This document shows positions 13,675 through 24,930 of a stretch of 64,000 nt of DNA, piece by piece (positions within the stretch are counted from its first letter, which is position 1; each line of letters opens with the position of its first letter). The translations under genes and the position numbers were made by a program. The notes beneath the pieces are model-generated. The model was not told the DNA's origin. It was given only the letters and a program-made list of their open reading frames with translations, and searched no databases. This DNA is from Sternotherus odoratus (taxonomy: Eukaryota; Chordata; Testudines; Kinosternidae). The DNA is taken from contig JAVMKO010000020.1 in assembly GCA_032164245.1 (NCBI GenBank), forward strand, positions 9,265,206 to 9,329,205, written 5' to 3'.

Positions 13675-13790
13675 TTAGCTTCCGAGATCAGACGGGATCG
13701 GGCGTGTTCAGGGTGGTTTAGCCGTATCAAAAGGACTTAGTGAGGCTAAATTAACTGACGTCTATAAAACACTTTAGAAGCCGCAGGATG
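13425..13790 (+). repeat. MIR-type SINE split by the 5S-headed SINE
   Basis: tttcctcatctgtgaaatgatg with gctgtacctca on the left and gtgaggctaaattaactgac with aaaacactttag on the right are consecutive parts of a MIR. The 230-bp insertion and its duplication lie between them (13485-13738). Confidence 0.7.
13497..13726 (-). mobile_element. 5S-rRNA-headed SINE, copy A
   Basis: Read on the - strand, the element starts ATACGGCTAAACCACC and continues through nearly all of 5S rRNA (to about 13610). The internal promoter segments AAGCTAAGCAGGG and TACTTGGATGGGAGACC are intact. A tail of about 110 bp that is not 5S follows and ends in GA-rich sequence. The element is bounded exactly by the 12-bp duplication tcaaaaggactt at 13485-13496 and 13727-13738. 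That is the signature of LINE-mediated insertion. It sits inside an older MIR. Confidence 0.88.
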
Positions 13791-15012
13791 GAGCTATCAA
13801 AACATGAAGTGACATTGCCTCTTTCTGTGGCTGCAAATGAGAAGACCGACAAGTCCCAAATCTTGTGGCTTGTTTTTTGGTTGGGTTTTTTGTTTTGTTA
13901 ATTGGTTAAAAAAATTAACATTCTTCTGCTGCCTGTTGGATTGCTCTTTGGTGCCCCCAATCCAAAACTCGCTGGCGTCATGGAAGACTGCCACTGATGT
14001 TAGTGGGCTTTGAACCAGACTTGTCTCAATCACTGGAGACCGGAGCATGGAGATGAAGGAAGGATAGGCACTCTCACAACCCCCCCTCCCCCTTTTCCCC
14101 ACCATGTTGCATGGAGGCATTCCCATTGAAACATTAGATTGTGCTCCTGTGGGATTAGGAGAGTGAGTGATGGAAAAGACCTGTTAGACTGAGTCCCACC
14201 CTGGCAAATGCCGGACAGGAGGGCCCACCCTGTGGCCCTTTGGTTTGCAGGGAGTGGCAGAGGCAAGAACTCTCCCTGCATGACGTGTCAGCTGGACAGG
14301 GGCCCAAATGAAAGGTAATTATGGGATTTGGGGGCCCTGAAACTTAAAAGGGAGTGGGGGCAGGGATATTCTTTTCAAATGCCAGGGAAACCAAGAAAGC
14401 GGCCTCTCTCAGCCTGCTCAGAATCCTGTTGACGTCATTGTGAGTCTTTGGCAATGAGCTTGGGACCAACATTACCCTCTGCCCTCGCATTTGCATTCAG
14501 GTCCGGTTTCTGTTCACCTCCAGATTGCTCCACAACTCTGCCCCACCTCCTTCTCTGAGCTCATTTCTCTGCCCCCTGTTCTTGCTCTGTCTTCTGTCCC
14601 TTCATCTTTCTCCCTTTCCCAATGGCAACCTTTCCTCCATGCCAGAATGGCCTCCCCATTAATCATTGCTAAGTGCCCTCCCTCTGCTCCCACTGGCTGC
14701 TAAAATCCTGCCTCGTCCTCAGTGCTGTAAGCTGTAATGTGTCCTTTATTATTTCCTCTGCTGTAGGAACTTGTGCCATTAAACCATAGTGCCGTGAGGG
14801 GCTGACTACCCTCAGCTCTGAGATTAATGGAAGTTGAGGGATAGCAACACCTCAAAGGATCAGGTCCTTAGAATATAAGCATTTTCTAGAGGGGAGCTGA
14901 TTTTTGTGGGGTTTTTTAATAGTTCTATTGTTAGTAGTAGTAGATTAGTGCTGAGATATGCCAGCTGAGATCTTATGCTTAGCTCTATGTACACCCACTA
15001 AGAGGCAGTCTT

Positions 15013-15031
15013 CCCCCCCCCCCCCCCCCCC
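15013..15031 (+). repeat. Poly(C) run, 19 bases
   Basis: An uninterrupted C19 tract lies immediately left of a reverse MIR. The exact length may be uncertain in assembly. Confidence 0.9.
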
Positions 15032-15245
15032 GTTTACAGCTAGAAAATGGAGGTATGGGTAGATTAATAGATTCTAAAGCCAGAAGGGACCAATGTGGTC
15101 ACCTAGTCCGACCTTCTCCTATATAGCCCAGGCCATTAAGTGACTTGCCCGAAGTCACACAAGAAGCCCGTGGCCAGGTTGAGAACTGAATCCAAGTCTC
15201 TTGAATGCTGGTCTGGTGCCCTATCCACTAGACCATTCTCTGTTT
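15032..15245 (-). repeat. MIR-type SINE (reverse) interrupted by CR1
   Basis: gtttacagctagaaaatgga and, after the insertion, gtgacttgcccgaagtcacac to ctatccactagaccattctc are reverse-complement MIR. A CR1 end at 15062-15130 lies between them. Confidence 0.75.
15062..15130 (-). mobile_element. CR1 3'-end fragment nested in MIR
   Basis: attctaaagccagaagggac and cacctagtccgacctt are typical of the 3' end of a turtle CR1, on the - strand. Only the terminal ~70 bp are present, a usual 5' truncation. Short attaa motifs on both sides may be a target duplication. Confidence 0.7.
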
Positions 15246-18200
15246 TTGCATACGGAGTCTCGTAGAGGTACAATACTTTACCAATAATTGGTGACAGCAG
15301 GATCCTAAAACAGATTTTTGGTGGCATGTGCAGGGTTGTCCAACATGCTTCAAGGCCCTCTCTGGTTGTGGACAGCGGAAACGAATAGGAGAAGGAACAA
15401 AAAAAGAATTTTTAAAAATGGGGGCCCAAAACATCTCTCAATTATTTTTGATGCCCGTGCATTAAAATATCCAAGTCTTCGATAGCCCGGCCAGATATGT
15501 AGTGGTAGCCGTTCAAAGTTAGCTTGCTTGTCCCTCAGTGCCTTGAACACTGATATACAGTATGAATAAGCCATCTCTCTCACTTCTTGGCTGGAAACTC
15601 AGCAGTCTGCTAAAACCATAACGAGCATGGTCCTTATGGAGGAACAAAGGCCAGCTAAGAAACAGGGTCAATTTTTTCTTTTCTTGGTGCATGTGTGGGT
15701 TAAGTCCAAAAAGTTGCTAAAGGTTCTAATTTTAAAAAATTAATAAAGCTCCTCTGTAATTCTCTGGTTACCCCTAAATCAACTTCATTCAATGTTAAGG
15801 CTGGCCTCCTCTTTGTTTCCCCCACCAAAAAAATTCATTTTTATTGTAATGCCTCAATAAATATTAATGCCTTTCCCAGATGCAACCATTTAAAATATAT
15901 ATGGATATATATAATGACAAGCCGAATACTTTATACAGGTGCCCAGTTGCCGTTAAAATTGACTGGAAAATATCTGAAAGGAGAGAGTGAGCGACCTGAT
16001 TCAACTGGAAGAAAGATGAAAATTCCTCTGTGCATGTGTTTAAGTCTAAAACCAGGGGGAAAACATTAAGCACTTTAGTATATTCACTGGGCTCTAAAGA
16101 AAATATAAATGCCATAAGCCACAACGTAGGCAATGACAGAATGATACGAGCATGCTAAAATATTAAATACCCAAGTCAGGATTTTCAACAGTGACTCTAC
16201 TGATTTTGGGGGCCCAGCGTAAGACCCTTTAAAGTCTGATTTTCAGAGGGCGGTGGCTCAGTGCTTCCTGAAAGTCTGGCCCCTTTAAAATGTCTTAAGT
16301 GGAGCACTGCAAATCACTAGTTGTTGTTGAGTATCTTGGGGCAGATCCCCAAAGCCTCAGTATGCCGGGGTGCCGAACGGTCTCCAGTCCAATTAGGTCA
16401 ATGAGACATGAGGGCTCTTGGCATCTCATGGGGGTGATCTGGCCTATACGGCGCAATGAATGGTTTTCTTTAATTAAAAAAAGAAAGTTATGGCCTAGAT
16501 CTTTGGTTGGTCGCTCAGACTTCAATGGAGTTTTGTTGATTTACACTATCTGAGGATCTGGCGCCAAATATTTTGGGTTTGGTTCCCTTCCCGGGTTATA
16601 GGAGGCTCTACTTGGGTTGAATTTCTGTCTATGTGGACCTAGGTGGAGACAGAGAGAAAAAAATGAAGTTGGAAATAATTTTTCTGATTAATTTTGCCCT
16701 ATTTCTGTTTGCCTGGTATCCACAAACAGGTCATGATTCTTAAGACTTTGTTTGCAATTACTGTATGAATAGTTAGCTCATGGTTTGTTGGCAAATGGTC
16801 TCCAATATTTGTTCAGTATAGTTGCTTGCTCTGGTCACATGGCATTATTTGTTTTCCCTGCCTGAATGACCTAAGCTTCCTAAACAGGAGAGGTCCCCTT
16901 GGCTTATTGCAGATTATCTGTGAGCATCTGTAATTGTTTGAATGCAGCAAAAAGAGGGTTTCCAAGTGAGAGAGTTTCTAGCTTGAACTTGCAAATATTC
17001 ATGTGTGCTAGTATGCACAATGTTTTTTCTTTCTGGAAACATATTTGCAAACAAAATTTTTCTCACCAAAAAATTCAAATAAAAGGGGCTGTGAATTGCA
17101 CACCAAATGGAATCAACGGGACTTATTTGCAAGAATATTAGTGGATATGTTTTTGCTGCATTCACACAGCTCTGCTCATAAAACAGGAAGTTTTGTATGA
17201 ATTTTGGTCCTATGTACAACCAAGTGACTAGGGCTCTGTTCACAGACGCTGCCCTCTGACAACGGAGCATTGATCCATCTTTCACTGCTGAACTTGAATA
17301 CCAAAGTGAAAAGAGACTGCAGTATGGACACTGTGGTTTTACCTTTATCTGTATCACACAAAGAGCCAAGAAGGTTCTACAGTTGTGAGCAAGGGGAAAG
17401 CTAGCAGCAAACGATGGGGATAAAATGATAGTTTTCCTTTGTGAAACGTATGAGAAAAAGGGTCAGAAAAGGTTCATATTGGTTTAAAAATAATGGAACC
17501 CTTTCATGCAGAAGAACCCCAGAGGAGGATATTTTTGTTGTGAGCCCATGTTTCTAATCTTTTTGGGGGGAAGGGGAGGAGGGCTTGCGGGAGGATTGCA
17601 GTTGTTTTTTGAGACACACAGAAAGGAATCAGATCCTTACGGATTTATTTTGTGTGGATGTTTGAGAGGCGTAAATAAAAAGTGAGGCGAGGCAAGCAAA
17701 GTTGATTTCTGGTTTATTATTATTATTTTGTTGCTGGTAAACCCGGGAAAATATACATCTTTCTCCTTTAAAGTTCTAATTCAAGGCATGAATGTGTGAG
17801 TTCTGAAGGGACTTTGGGACTGCGGTAAAAAATCGTTGTCATAGTAACAGAAAGGAAATAGGCCTAGCTCACCTGGGACTTTAACTTACTGCAAAAGCTG
17901 AATTTTTTTTTTTTTTAAGAAAAGCACTCAGCAAGCGAAATAAATAAATAAATTCTTCACTATATTCCATGCCAATTCTTCAGCTATTTAAAATCTCTCT
18001 CCCATACTCATGCTTCCTCCCTCCCTCTCATAGCCTACACAAATTTTCTTGTCCCTTTTAAACCGTTTTTGTTCTCCAAATGTAAATGTGCTCCTAGGAT
18101 CATGGCGTGGAAGTTGCTCCCGTTGATGACGGAGGACACTTTAAATATTTCTCGTCTGTCACACTGGGATCATGATAGCATGGTGGGGGGGTATTTTGTA

Positions 18201-19215
18201 TCTGAAAAGTACAAATGTTTGCAAACCCTTGCGTTAACCCCTTACACTCCTGAAATTCATGAGTCTTATCAGTGCAGCCATCATTAGAAGGGTGGATTTG
18301 CTTATTCACATGGAAGACTTCTGTACTCAGGGGCCTGTTGAGAACTACTCTCTAGTGATAGCATGTCAAGCCTGTGCAAAATCCAAGCACCGTGGTTCAT
18401 AATGTTTGGCAGTTTCTGCCTAGAGTGCTGGAGATGCAACTTACATAAATGACAAACTACGACTATGCAAAATTGTAAAGCTTGAAGGATCAGTGTATTT
18501 GGTAGGGAAAAAAAATCATTGATAACTTTGACAACACCAGTATGTATACCTACTCTAAACCATCACCTATATTCTGCATTTGGTCTGCTATATTCCCTTA
18601 ACTTCTGTTTTTGTCACCCTCTCTCTTACTATTATGTAAGATTGTAATTTGGACTGTCAACAGTTCTGTTTATCTTTAATAAAAACTTAGTAACTAACTG
18701 TCAACATGAAATCTGGTCAGCTTTCTTTTAATGAGCTTAAAGTAGTTTCAAGTTTTTCACCTGCCCCAGAGTTACCCTGCCAGTTGTTGTGGTTTTTACA
18801 ATAGCATTTTCCTCCGATGCTGTTGCACCAAAGACCTACACGGACAACAGGATAAATAAGAGAAACTGGCTAAATACAAAGGACAGTCAAATACACACTG
18901 CAAAAAAATAGAATGTCAGATCCTTAGCGGGAATGAGTTGGTGTAGCTATATGAAACTAGGTTGACTTACACCAACAAGGATCTAGCCCAAATAGGATAT
19001 TTAATTTCCTATTTAATGTATAATCACATTAGATGCTACTCACAAATAACAAATTTCAGAGAGAAACGTGATTTATTTTTAAGTTATCAGACCGTCTGTT
19101 TCTATACCTTCAGGTACATCGCTATGATGCACACTTGCATCAATGCAAAGCAGGTAAATAATACGAGATGTTCGTTTCTTGTTAATAGAAGTGACACAGT
19201 CCTTTCTCTTTGCAG

Positions 19216-19297
19216 ATTCTTCTTGAAATTTTTCCTCAAGTGCAATCAGAATTGTTTGAAAACAGCAGGGAACCCCAGAGACATGAGACGTTTCCAG
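19216..19297 (+). CDS. EBF2: EBF2 exon 7 (end of DNA-binding domain)
   Basis: The exon is 82 bp. It is preceded by a pyrimidine tract and tgcag and followed by the strong donor gtaagt. The first base completes a split Arg codon from the missing exon 6; 27 codons follow, beginning [15 protein letters not shown] and ending DMRRFQ (about residues 184-211 if the protein has the usual 575). The segment belongs to the C-terminal half of the COE DNA-binding domain. KTAGNPRD, with Thr after Lys, fits EBF2; EBF1/3 have Asn there as remembered. The open frame upstream of the acceptor is intronic. Confidence 0.96.
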
Positions 19298-20126
19298 GTA
19301 AGTGTTAGGAGACTTGACATTAAGTAAGTTGTCTGCTTTCCTTTCTTTTCCTTTTTCCCCCCACCTATATTGTTCATAATAAACAAGGTGACAGTAAATG
19401 ATAAACCGCTTCAGATATTGTTAAAGATTTTCTTCATTTGCTGCATTTAAACCTTTTTTTCTCTCCCCCTCCTCCTCTGAATCCCCAAGGGGGGGCAATG
19501 TACTGTACCAACTAGCGGTGGATATTTGATTTGACACCCTCGGGCAAAGCACTCACACCCACAGCAGGGATCATGTTTGTGATACTTAGATGCCTCCGAA
19601 TTTTTCAAAGTAGCTCTGTACATGGTACACAAGCAACCCTCCCGTCTATTCCCCACTCTCCCCTGCTCTTTAACTCTTGCATACCCTCCCTTTCAGCCTC
19701 TCTAAAAACAGCAGCCAAAATAGTCATGGTCACTTTAAGATCTTGCACAGCAAAGCAACAAGACCCGGGGGACAATGGCCCAGCTGCTTTGCAGAGAAAT
19801 CTGCCACTGGTTTCATCATAGCTGTCGCTGATGTATTGAGAATACCAGCTAATAAAAACACAGAGGGAGGTGAAGTGTGTCAGGTTGCAAATGCTGGTGA
19901 GGAGAAAGGCAGACGCAGTCTCTCCTCTCTCGTCCCTAATCTTTTAAGGAACTAGATTTAATAAATAAATATTGCACCTGTAATTAATCCCTCACATAAA
20001 TTATAACCATTTCTAATGCTGTCGGGGAGCACTGCAGAGCGCCCTCCGTGGTTAGAAAAGTGACATTCTAGAGGTCGCCGTAGAAATATGACCTTAACAA
20101 TGGCTCCTCTGTAGCCCATGTACAGA

Positions 20127-20285
20127 GAGACAGTGTGGTCTAGTGACTAGGTTACCAAATTGCAAGTCAGGAGATCTAGGTTCTGTCCCTGACACTCTGT
20201 GAGACTCTGAGCAAGTCATTCCACATCTCTGTACCTCAGATTTTCCACCTGTTATATGGGGATAAAGCAGCTCTCTGACCTCTTT
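20127..20285 (+). repeat. MIR-type SINE with tRNA-like head
   Basis: agacagtgtggtctagtgac (head), gagatctaggttctgtccc (box-B-like) and gagcaagtcattccacatct (core) are in order. It is the first of three MIRs within 900 bp. Confidence 0.85.
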
Positions 20286-20489
20286 AAATCTCTTGGCCCT
20301 GATTCAGGGAAGTACTTAAGCACATGCTCAGGTGCTTTGCTGAATTGGGCCCTTTGAACTCTGCAGATGCAAAGGACTATCTAAGTCAGTGGTGCTATTA
20401 TTTATTATTGATATTACTGTTATGTCTGCTCCTTTCATCATCTGTTCTGTCCTCAGTGATGGAGGGGAAGGTTCCTTGTCTGGCTGTTC

Positions 20490-20650
20490 TGCAGGAGACC
20501 TGGATTTTATTTCTGACTCTGCCACAGACTTCCTGTTCAGCCCTTTGACCAAATCGTGCCACCGCTTCATGCCTCAGTTTCCCCATTTGTAAAACGGGGA
20601 TCATATTTCATGGACGTTTTGTGAGGGCCTCGTTCATTAACCTTGGTACC
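20490..20650 (+). repeat. MIR-type SINE
   Basis: gagacctggattttatttct, gcctcagtttccccatttgt and aaaacggggatcatat are MIR motifs in order. Confidence 0.8.
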
Positions 20651-20784
20651 TAGATATTGCAGTGATGGGCATAAGAGAAATGCCTAAAATGCATAGAAAG
20701 CCAATACAGCTAGGGGAGAATGAGCAGGATTCTACTCTGACTCATGTATCAGCCACAAAATTCAGCCAAGCTTCTCTACTGCAG

Positions 20785-20990
20785 AGACAGCATGGTCTAG
20801 TTGGGAAAGGCAACAATATCTGGGAGAATAAGGATGGGACTGCAAGACTGGCACTCATGCGTTAGACTCCTAGCTGTGCATTTGAGTTGCTGTGTGGCCT
20901 TGGTCAGGTCCCAATAATGGTTCTGTGCCTCAGTTTCCCCATCTATAAAATATAAATTAAACATGCCTACTTACAAGATACATTGTAAGG
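20785..20990 (+). repeat. MIR-type SINE with tRNA-like head
   Basis: agacagcatggtctagttgg, gtggccttggtcaggtccc and tgcctcagtttccccatcta are MIR head and core in order. Confidence 0.85.
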
Positions 20991-23660
20991 ATTGGTTACT
21001 GGGTTCAATCCTGCAGTTCTTACTCACATGAATAATTCTACTGATAGTGGAGGCACTACTTGTGTGAACAAGGGCTGTAGGACTGGACACTCAGTGTTTG
21101 TAAAGATGAAGGGGCAAGTTGAAAAGAATGGGAACTGCTGGTTAGGTTCCCAAAGTGAGAACCACATGAGCACTAAATATTTCCATATACAACAGCCATC
21201 ATTAAAGAGTCTTCATGCACTGAAAGTTATTGCTGGGGCTGGTCGAAAAATTTTCCTCAAAATATTTTTTGGACAAACCACGACTTTGTTTGACAAAATA
21301 GAAATGTTTCCCCAAATGGTCGTTGTCAAAATTGTTCGGGTTTCCATTGAAAACCCGAAAACGGAACATTCGGATGGCTAAAAACAAACACAAACAAAAG
21401 TTTTCAATTTGCAAAGCTCAAAAATGTCAGAGAAAAATGTAAAGACCAAAACAAAAAAAAAACTATTCCTTTTTGTTCAATTTTTAGTGGGGAAAAACAG
21501 TTTATTTATAAATAGTAACTAGACCAATTCTAATGACCATTCAAGGGGTTCAGATACTCTATAGTTATCTCCTAGTTTAAGTTTAGGGAATGCTGATGAT
21601 ATCTTGGATACAACACTCTGTTAACTGTCAGCGAATGAACCTTGACTTTTTAATGGCAACCTCCATCAGCAGAGGAGCATAGATTGTTATTTTGATCCCA
21701 GATGTTGCCTGCCAAGATTCAAGAAAAAAATCTGAAACAGGAAGAAAAATCATCCTATGACTCGTAAATGGATGCCAGCAAGTAACGGAGACTGATCGAG
21801 AGAATGATTTTTGGAAAGCAGTGAAACAAAACTGTTAGGGACCGTCTTTTTGTTCTGTGTTTATACAGTGCTTAGAACAATGGGGTGTCCTGGTCAGGGT
21901 CTGGAGGTGCTAGACACTCCTGCAATAAAAACAAATAAAAATAGTATTGGTTAGAGGCTGCCCCAAAGCCAAGCTCTGGATCCAAGAACACCTGAGCTGT
22001 AGATCTAGTTTAAATCTAATTGTAGGGTTTTGCCACATACCCCGTCTCTACAATAGCTGAAGCTGCACTCCTGGGTTCAGACCATGAGCTAAACTTTGGA
22101 AGAGTTTGGATCTGGATCCAGATTTCCTGTCTGAGGTCAGTCTTTAGCCATCCATCTTAGCCCCACTTTGATTCTCTTGACTCTGATTCCAAGGAGGTGA
22201 TGTTATGGAGGCTGAATGAATTTAAATTTCCAGTTGAACGAGGAGACTGAAATCAACCTTAGTCATTCACGTGGTTACCAGCTGAATGCCTTGAACCCAT
22301 CCCCCTGGCATGCCTTTCTCACATGCCTCTCCATTGCTTTTGAACTGTGTACCAAAATCAGCAGCTTATTGGAGAAGAAAATGAGCTGGGATAGGCTCCT
22401 TCTCCTTCTGGGTTTTCTACCTTGCTGTACGCCAAGCTGGAAAATTGGAGCCAAATGAAATTCGCTAGTTTTGTTTCACAGAGCTTATTTAAACTCCCTC
22501 TAGTCTCTAGCCCACATGGGTTTATATCCTCTGAGTTTCTCTTCGACCTTGAGGGTCAAACCCAAAACCTCATCAAGAGACTCAGTCACAGCCCCTAGGC
22601 CTCTCAGTTCTGTGTCAAAATCATGATTCTAGCCTGTCTCTGATCAAAAATAATACAGGTGCTTCCCACTGCAATGGTACAATCCTGTTTATTTCAGTGA
22701 GAGCAGGATCTTAGTCCAGGTGTGCTCAGAATTGTGTATCTAGGAAACCATTATAGTTCCCAATTTGTAATAAAGCTTGACATTTAGGTGAGTTCAAGGA
22801 CAAGGGAAATTTTCTGACTAGCTAAGTCCTATTGTGAATAATTTCCATGCAGATTTTGGTTAGGTAAAGCTAGAAAGTGAATGTGGGCAGTGATTTTCTT
22901 AAGAGCGGTGCAGTGGGTAAGGTGCAAAGAGCAATTAGATGGGAATTTTCATCTTCTAGCTCCACCTACTTCTTTTCTCCTTTTAATTTGTGCAAACACC
23001 TGTTCTATCTGCCTTGGCGTCAGACAGACACTGCCGGCATGCCCACGTGGTGTCAAGGGTTTAAACATGCGAGTCATCCCAAAATATTGGTGGTGCTCTC
23101 ACACTCCAAACACATGTTCATTTTAATTCCACTCGGTAAGCTTTGCATCCACAAAGGTAATGAATGTGACAGGTTTTTTTTATTAGGTTAGAAGAGACAG
23201 CTGTCAATCCTAGAAATGCGAGACCATCGTAACTGTGTAAAGCAGAGTCTGACTTCTAGGCAAAAATGGGAAACCAGGCGGTATTTTATTGATTTTCCTA
23301 ATTTAATTCATTAGGTTTTATTTGTGGACCAGATCTAAAGAATTTCAGAGGGTTTCCATAATAAATTCTTAGAAGAGCTTTTGAGTATTATTAAAGCGCT
23401 GGTCCTGTGAAAACTAACACAGGTGCTTAACTTTACTCACATAAGTAGATTGACTTCACTAGTGTCACTTATGTAATACACCAGGCATGAATATTTGATG
23501 GATGGAGACCTTATTTATTTACTTCTATTGTGGTAGCACCTTTCGGCCCCCACACAGGGATTGGAGACCCATTTTACTAAACACCGTAAAAGCAAATAAC
23601 ACAAACAGTCCCCTGCCCCACACTGACGTGGTTCTGATTTGACCTGCTTTCATCACTTGA

Positions 23661-23795
23661 AATTCATAGCATCATAGAATATGAGGGTTGGAAGGGACCT
23701 CTGGAGGTCATCTAGTCCAACCCCTGCTTAAAGCAGGACCAATCCCCAACTAAATCATCCCAGCCAGGGCTTTGTCAAGCCTGACCTTTAAAAAA
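23661..23795 (-). mobile_element. CR1 3'-end fragment
   Basis: catcatagaatatgagggtt, aagggacctctggaggtcat and agtccaacccctgcttaaag are the sauropsid CR1 3' end. The ATTCTATG-type terminal repeat at its left end puts it on the - strand. Confidence 0.88.
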
Positions 23796-24564
23796 AAATT
23801 GAGTTGGTTTCACTCAAAGAGTGAAGACTTTGGGGTGAATTAAAAAGCATGAAGCACACTCAGGCTTTGCTTTTAACACACAAACATACGTGATGTAGAT
23901 TGAAGTTGCACTGTATGGTATGGTTTACTGAATTCTTCAAGCCCAAGAGGTTAGGTTACTCATAACTTGGAAGAGTCTCAAGGTAATGGTTATGATTAGA
24001 GATGAGTGTGAACCACAGAGTTTGGGCTTTAAATGGATCACAACCAAAGTTTAAGGGTGTTGGGATCCATAAGCTCTAGCTTATCTATAAGAATGGTATA
24101 AGTCTTAGCTATTATACTATACAGCTACGATAGACTTTAAAAAAAATAAAAGTTCATTTCATTTATATCGCACCTGTTTAAAAAAATAGAAAAACAAACC
24201 GGTTGAATTAACACTGAATTGTAAATGTAATGCATCTCCAGATGCCTACAGAGTGTAGGGGCTTTTTGAGAGGGGGAGGGTTGCTTTTTGTTTCTTGTTT
24301 TTTAAGAATAGTTCTTCAGTTTTGAGAGCAACACCAGATGGCTTGTGATCTCATCAACTGTTTGAAATGTGCTTTGCTACTGAGCAGGAGCTTCAAGGAC
24401 ACAATGAAAATCACTTAACTTGTGGCCTTTTTGACCAGTCCTGGAGTCAGTTTTCTACTGTGAGGAGAAACCCTCTATTTCAAGAGTGAAATGGTTTGCA
24501 ATTATTTTATTTTTAACTATTTCCAGCACACACACATCTTTCTTACATGCAACCTAATGTCTGG

Positions 24565-24760
24565 AGCAGGAAATGGAAACCAGGACGCCTGGGTCCAGTT
24601 TCTGAGTCTGCCCTTGACTCATGTTTTGACCTTGAGCAAGTCAGAACATCTAGGACACTCTTTTATTCATATGCAAATTGAGTGTAATTATCTTTCATGG
24701 GGATGTTGTGAGGTTTAATTAATGTTTTTAAAGTGCTTGGAAATACTTGGCTGAGGCTTT
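24565..24760 (+). repeat. MIR-type SINE
   Basis: ccaggacgcctgggtccagt, gaccttgagcaagtcagaac, gttgtgaggtttaattaatg and taaagtgcttggaaat are in MIR order. Confidence 0.8.
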
Positions 24761-24844
24761 AGAAGTGACATGCACTATTTACAAAGCCAGAATTCTGGAG
24801 CGGGGTGGGGGGAATCTGATTGTGGGAAATGCTTAGATTAGATC

Positions 24845-24887
24845 GTGTGTGTGTGTGTGTGTGTGTGTGCGTGCGTGTGTGTATGTA

Positions 24888-24922
<35 letters not shown>

Positions 24923-24930
24923 GAGAGGGG
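24845..24930 (+). repeat. Compound GT/GA microsatellite
   Basis: A run of gt with a few gc and gtat interruptions passes directly into a run of ga ending gagagggg. About 86 bp. Confidence 0.95.

Larger units (their letters stand above)
1..19215 (+). other. EBF2: Intron 6 of EBF2 (3' part)
   Basis: No exon was recognised in 19.2 kb. Recognisable contents are: MIR-type SINEs at 3905-4165, 10548-10735, 12339-12480, 13425-13790 (split) and 15032-15245 (split); CR1 ends at 6674-6760 and 15062-15130; a hairpin element at 3119-3286; a 5S-headed SINE at 13497-13726; and poly(C) at 15013. Diverged short palindromic repeats occur near 80-113, 2680-2890, 6255-6375 and 16180-16310. Stretches without obvious repeats include 4900-5110, 7000-7200, 9240-9400, 10880-11300, 16660-17130 and 17700-17900; the last several look like candidate regulatory sequence. 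Confidence 0.85.

Noticed and set aside
13610..13729. 5S rRNA gene on the - strand
   Set aside because: The head is slightly diverged from 5S, is not in an array, is attached to a SINE tail and is bounded by a target-site duplication. It is a retroposon and not a functional rRNA gene.
1..19215. EBF2 exons 1-6 or the promoter in the window
   Set aside because: No match to the upstream DNA-binding-domain coding sequence or the zinc-binding motif was seen in any frame, and no CpG island is present.
18962..19327. 121-codon open frame across exon 7
   Set aside because: The EBF2 match begins exactly after tgcag at 19215 and ends at gtaagt; the upstream part is intron.
20127..20200. tRNA gene at the MIR heads
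   Set aside because: The box-A/B-like parts belong to SINE heads; no cloverleaf with a proper anticodon stem and acceptor pairing was found.
24845..24930. Z-DNA or regulatory role for the GT/GA repeat
   Set aside because: An ordinary compound microsatellite; nothing in the sequence indicates more.
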